Part shown: positions 12,177-12,885 of the stretch, in pieces | How positions within the stretch are numbered: the stretch's first letter is position 1 | Layout of the letters: the number at the start of each line of letters is the position of its first letter | Assembly (NCBI GenBank): GCA_036401895.1 | Contig: DASWTW010000087.1 | Coordinates: 1 to 12,885, forward strand | DNA: 12,885 bases | Reading direction: 5' to 3' | DNA from: LB3-1 sp036401895 | Lineage (GTDB): Bacteria; Chloroflexota; Chloroflexia; Chloroflexales; Kallotenuaceae | Translations under genes and position numbers: made by a program | The notes under the pieces: model-generated | Told to the model about the DNA's origin: nothing | What the model saw: only the letters and a program-made list of their open reading frames with translations | Databases searched by the model: none

Positions 12177-12885
12177 ATGATGCATAATTGGCGACCCACA
12201 GAACGGCTCGATTCGGTCTTAGATCGATCGATCGACCGCCTGGATGAGGAAGATCCAGAAACGATTCTGCGAGACTATCCACAGTCCAGGAATACGCTCG
12301 CGCCAATGCTCCATATAGCAGACGCGCTGCGTGATCTTGAACAGGTTTCTATGCGGCCAGAGGCTAAACGAGCCGGTCGTGAGCGCCTACACAAGGCCGT
12401 GCTTGCTCGCCAGCGCCGCAGGCCGAGGTCCGGGCTGGCGAATGGAATGCGCATGGCCGCCTGGGTAGCCGCCTTCGTTCTGGTGTGTACCGGCGCGGTC
12501 GCGGGCCTGAACCGGGCGTCAGCTAATACGCTGCCCGACGAGCCGCTCTATGCCTGGAAGCGTGCCAGCGAGCGCGTCTGGCTGGGCCTTCAATTCACTC
12601 CCGAGCGTGAGATCGCGGTCTCGTTGGCGCTGGCAGACCGGCGTGTGGATGAGGTGAAGCGCTTATATCAGCAGTCAGGTCGTGTTGATCCCGCAATTAT
12701 TACTCAACTCCAGGCTGATTATAAGCGCACACTCCAGCTGATCGACACACTGCCGCCCGAAAAAGCGCAGCCACTGCTGGCGCAGGCGCAGGCCACCGGC
12801 GCAGAGCATGAGCAGGAGCTGATGCAGCTTGCCCAGCAGGCGACCGGCGACGAGCAGCAGATGCTGTTCGCCGCAGTGCAGATCA
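12177..12885 (+). CDS. DUF5667-type membrane protein, probable anti-sigma factor (cut at right edge)
   Basis: From the ATG at 12177 (a second follows at once at 12180) the frame is open to the window end, giving 236 codons. The N-terminal cytoplasmic part (about 1-85) has the LDSVLDRSIDRLDEEDPETI...DYPQ pattern often seen in proteins encoded after ECF sigma genes. A basic stretch (QRRRPR) and one transmembrane helix (about 92-112) follow. Outside comes a DUF5667-like segment (LPDEPLYAWKRASERVWLGL, 118-137) and then Gln/Glu/Ala-rich helices that may form a coiled coil. The ribosome site is weak, so translation may be coupled to the sigma gene. The anti-sigma role is inferred from context and topology. 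A GATCGATCGATCGA run at 12223-12236 lies within the coding frame. Confidence 0.85.
   Translation, partial: MMHNWRPTERLDSVLDRSIDRLDEEDPETILRDYPQSRNTLAPMLHIADALRDLEQVSMRPEAKRAGRERLHKAVLARQRRRPRSGLANGMRMAAWVAAFVLVCTGAVAGLNRASANTLPDEPLYAWKRASERVWLGLQFTPEREIAVSLALADRRVDEVKRLYQQSGRVDPAIITQLQADYKRTLQLIDTLPPEKAQPLLAQAQATGAEHEQELMQLAQQATGDEQQMLFAAVQI

Noticed and set aside
12223..12236. GATCGATCGATCGA run
   Set aside because: Lies in frame in the DUF5667-type gene and encodes ordinary residues (DRSID); most likely chance or slippage without function.

Overview
The window reads like a chromosomal segment of a GC-rich member of the Chloroflexota, probably class Chloroflexia. This placement is an inference. 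It rests on an ECF sigma factor followed by a DUF5667-type membrane protein, on expanded mycothiol-synthase-like double GNAT proteins, and on an intergenic spacer with GAACC-type heptamer repeats next to a C-rich palindrome. No rRNA, tRNA, transposase, integrase, phage gene or CRISPR array was seen.

Layout. (1) 1-707, minus: the N-terminal 235 codons of an APC-type amino-acid permease running off the left edge, with its promoter at 758-787. (2) 960-1967, minus: a two-gene unit with its own promoter (1995-2023), encoding a Cys-rich protein of unknown function and a small lipoprotein, followed by a hairpin at 898-926. (3) 2115-10605, minus: a long co-directional array of ten genes. In transcription order these are an ABC ATPase, a single-pass membrane protein, an Eis-like acetyltransferase, the ribosome-assembly GTPase RsgA, two paralogous double-GNAT proteins, three RimJ/SpeG-like GNATs and an ABC-2 permease. 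A hairpin at 2091-2107 closes the array. Junctions are short or overlapping except the two flanking rsgA (about 220 and 110 bp), so rsgA may belong to a separate transcript. (4) 10606-11407, minus: an unusual 800-bp leader. It has a good promoter (11378-11407), three successive hairpins ending in a strong terminator (10991-11024), and then a run of short ORFs, most with near-consensus Shine-Dalgarno sequences, leading into the ABC ATPase. (5) 11448-12885, plus: a divergent promoter, an ECF sigma factor and a membrane-anchored DUF5667 protein (probable anti-sigma or co-regulator) cut by the right edge.

Working together. The ATPase opens the array and the only ABC-2 permease closes it, so the two probably form one exporter whose genes bracket six acetyltransferases (about nine GNAT domains). 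Whether the transporter exports something these enzymes acetylate, a peptide from the leader, or a toxic amine or antibiotic cannot be decided from sequence. The most novel part is the leader: a terminator-controlled RNA plus clustered micro-ORFs, including a 34-residue peptide with a cationic amphipathic C-terminus.
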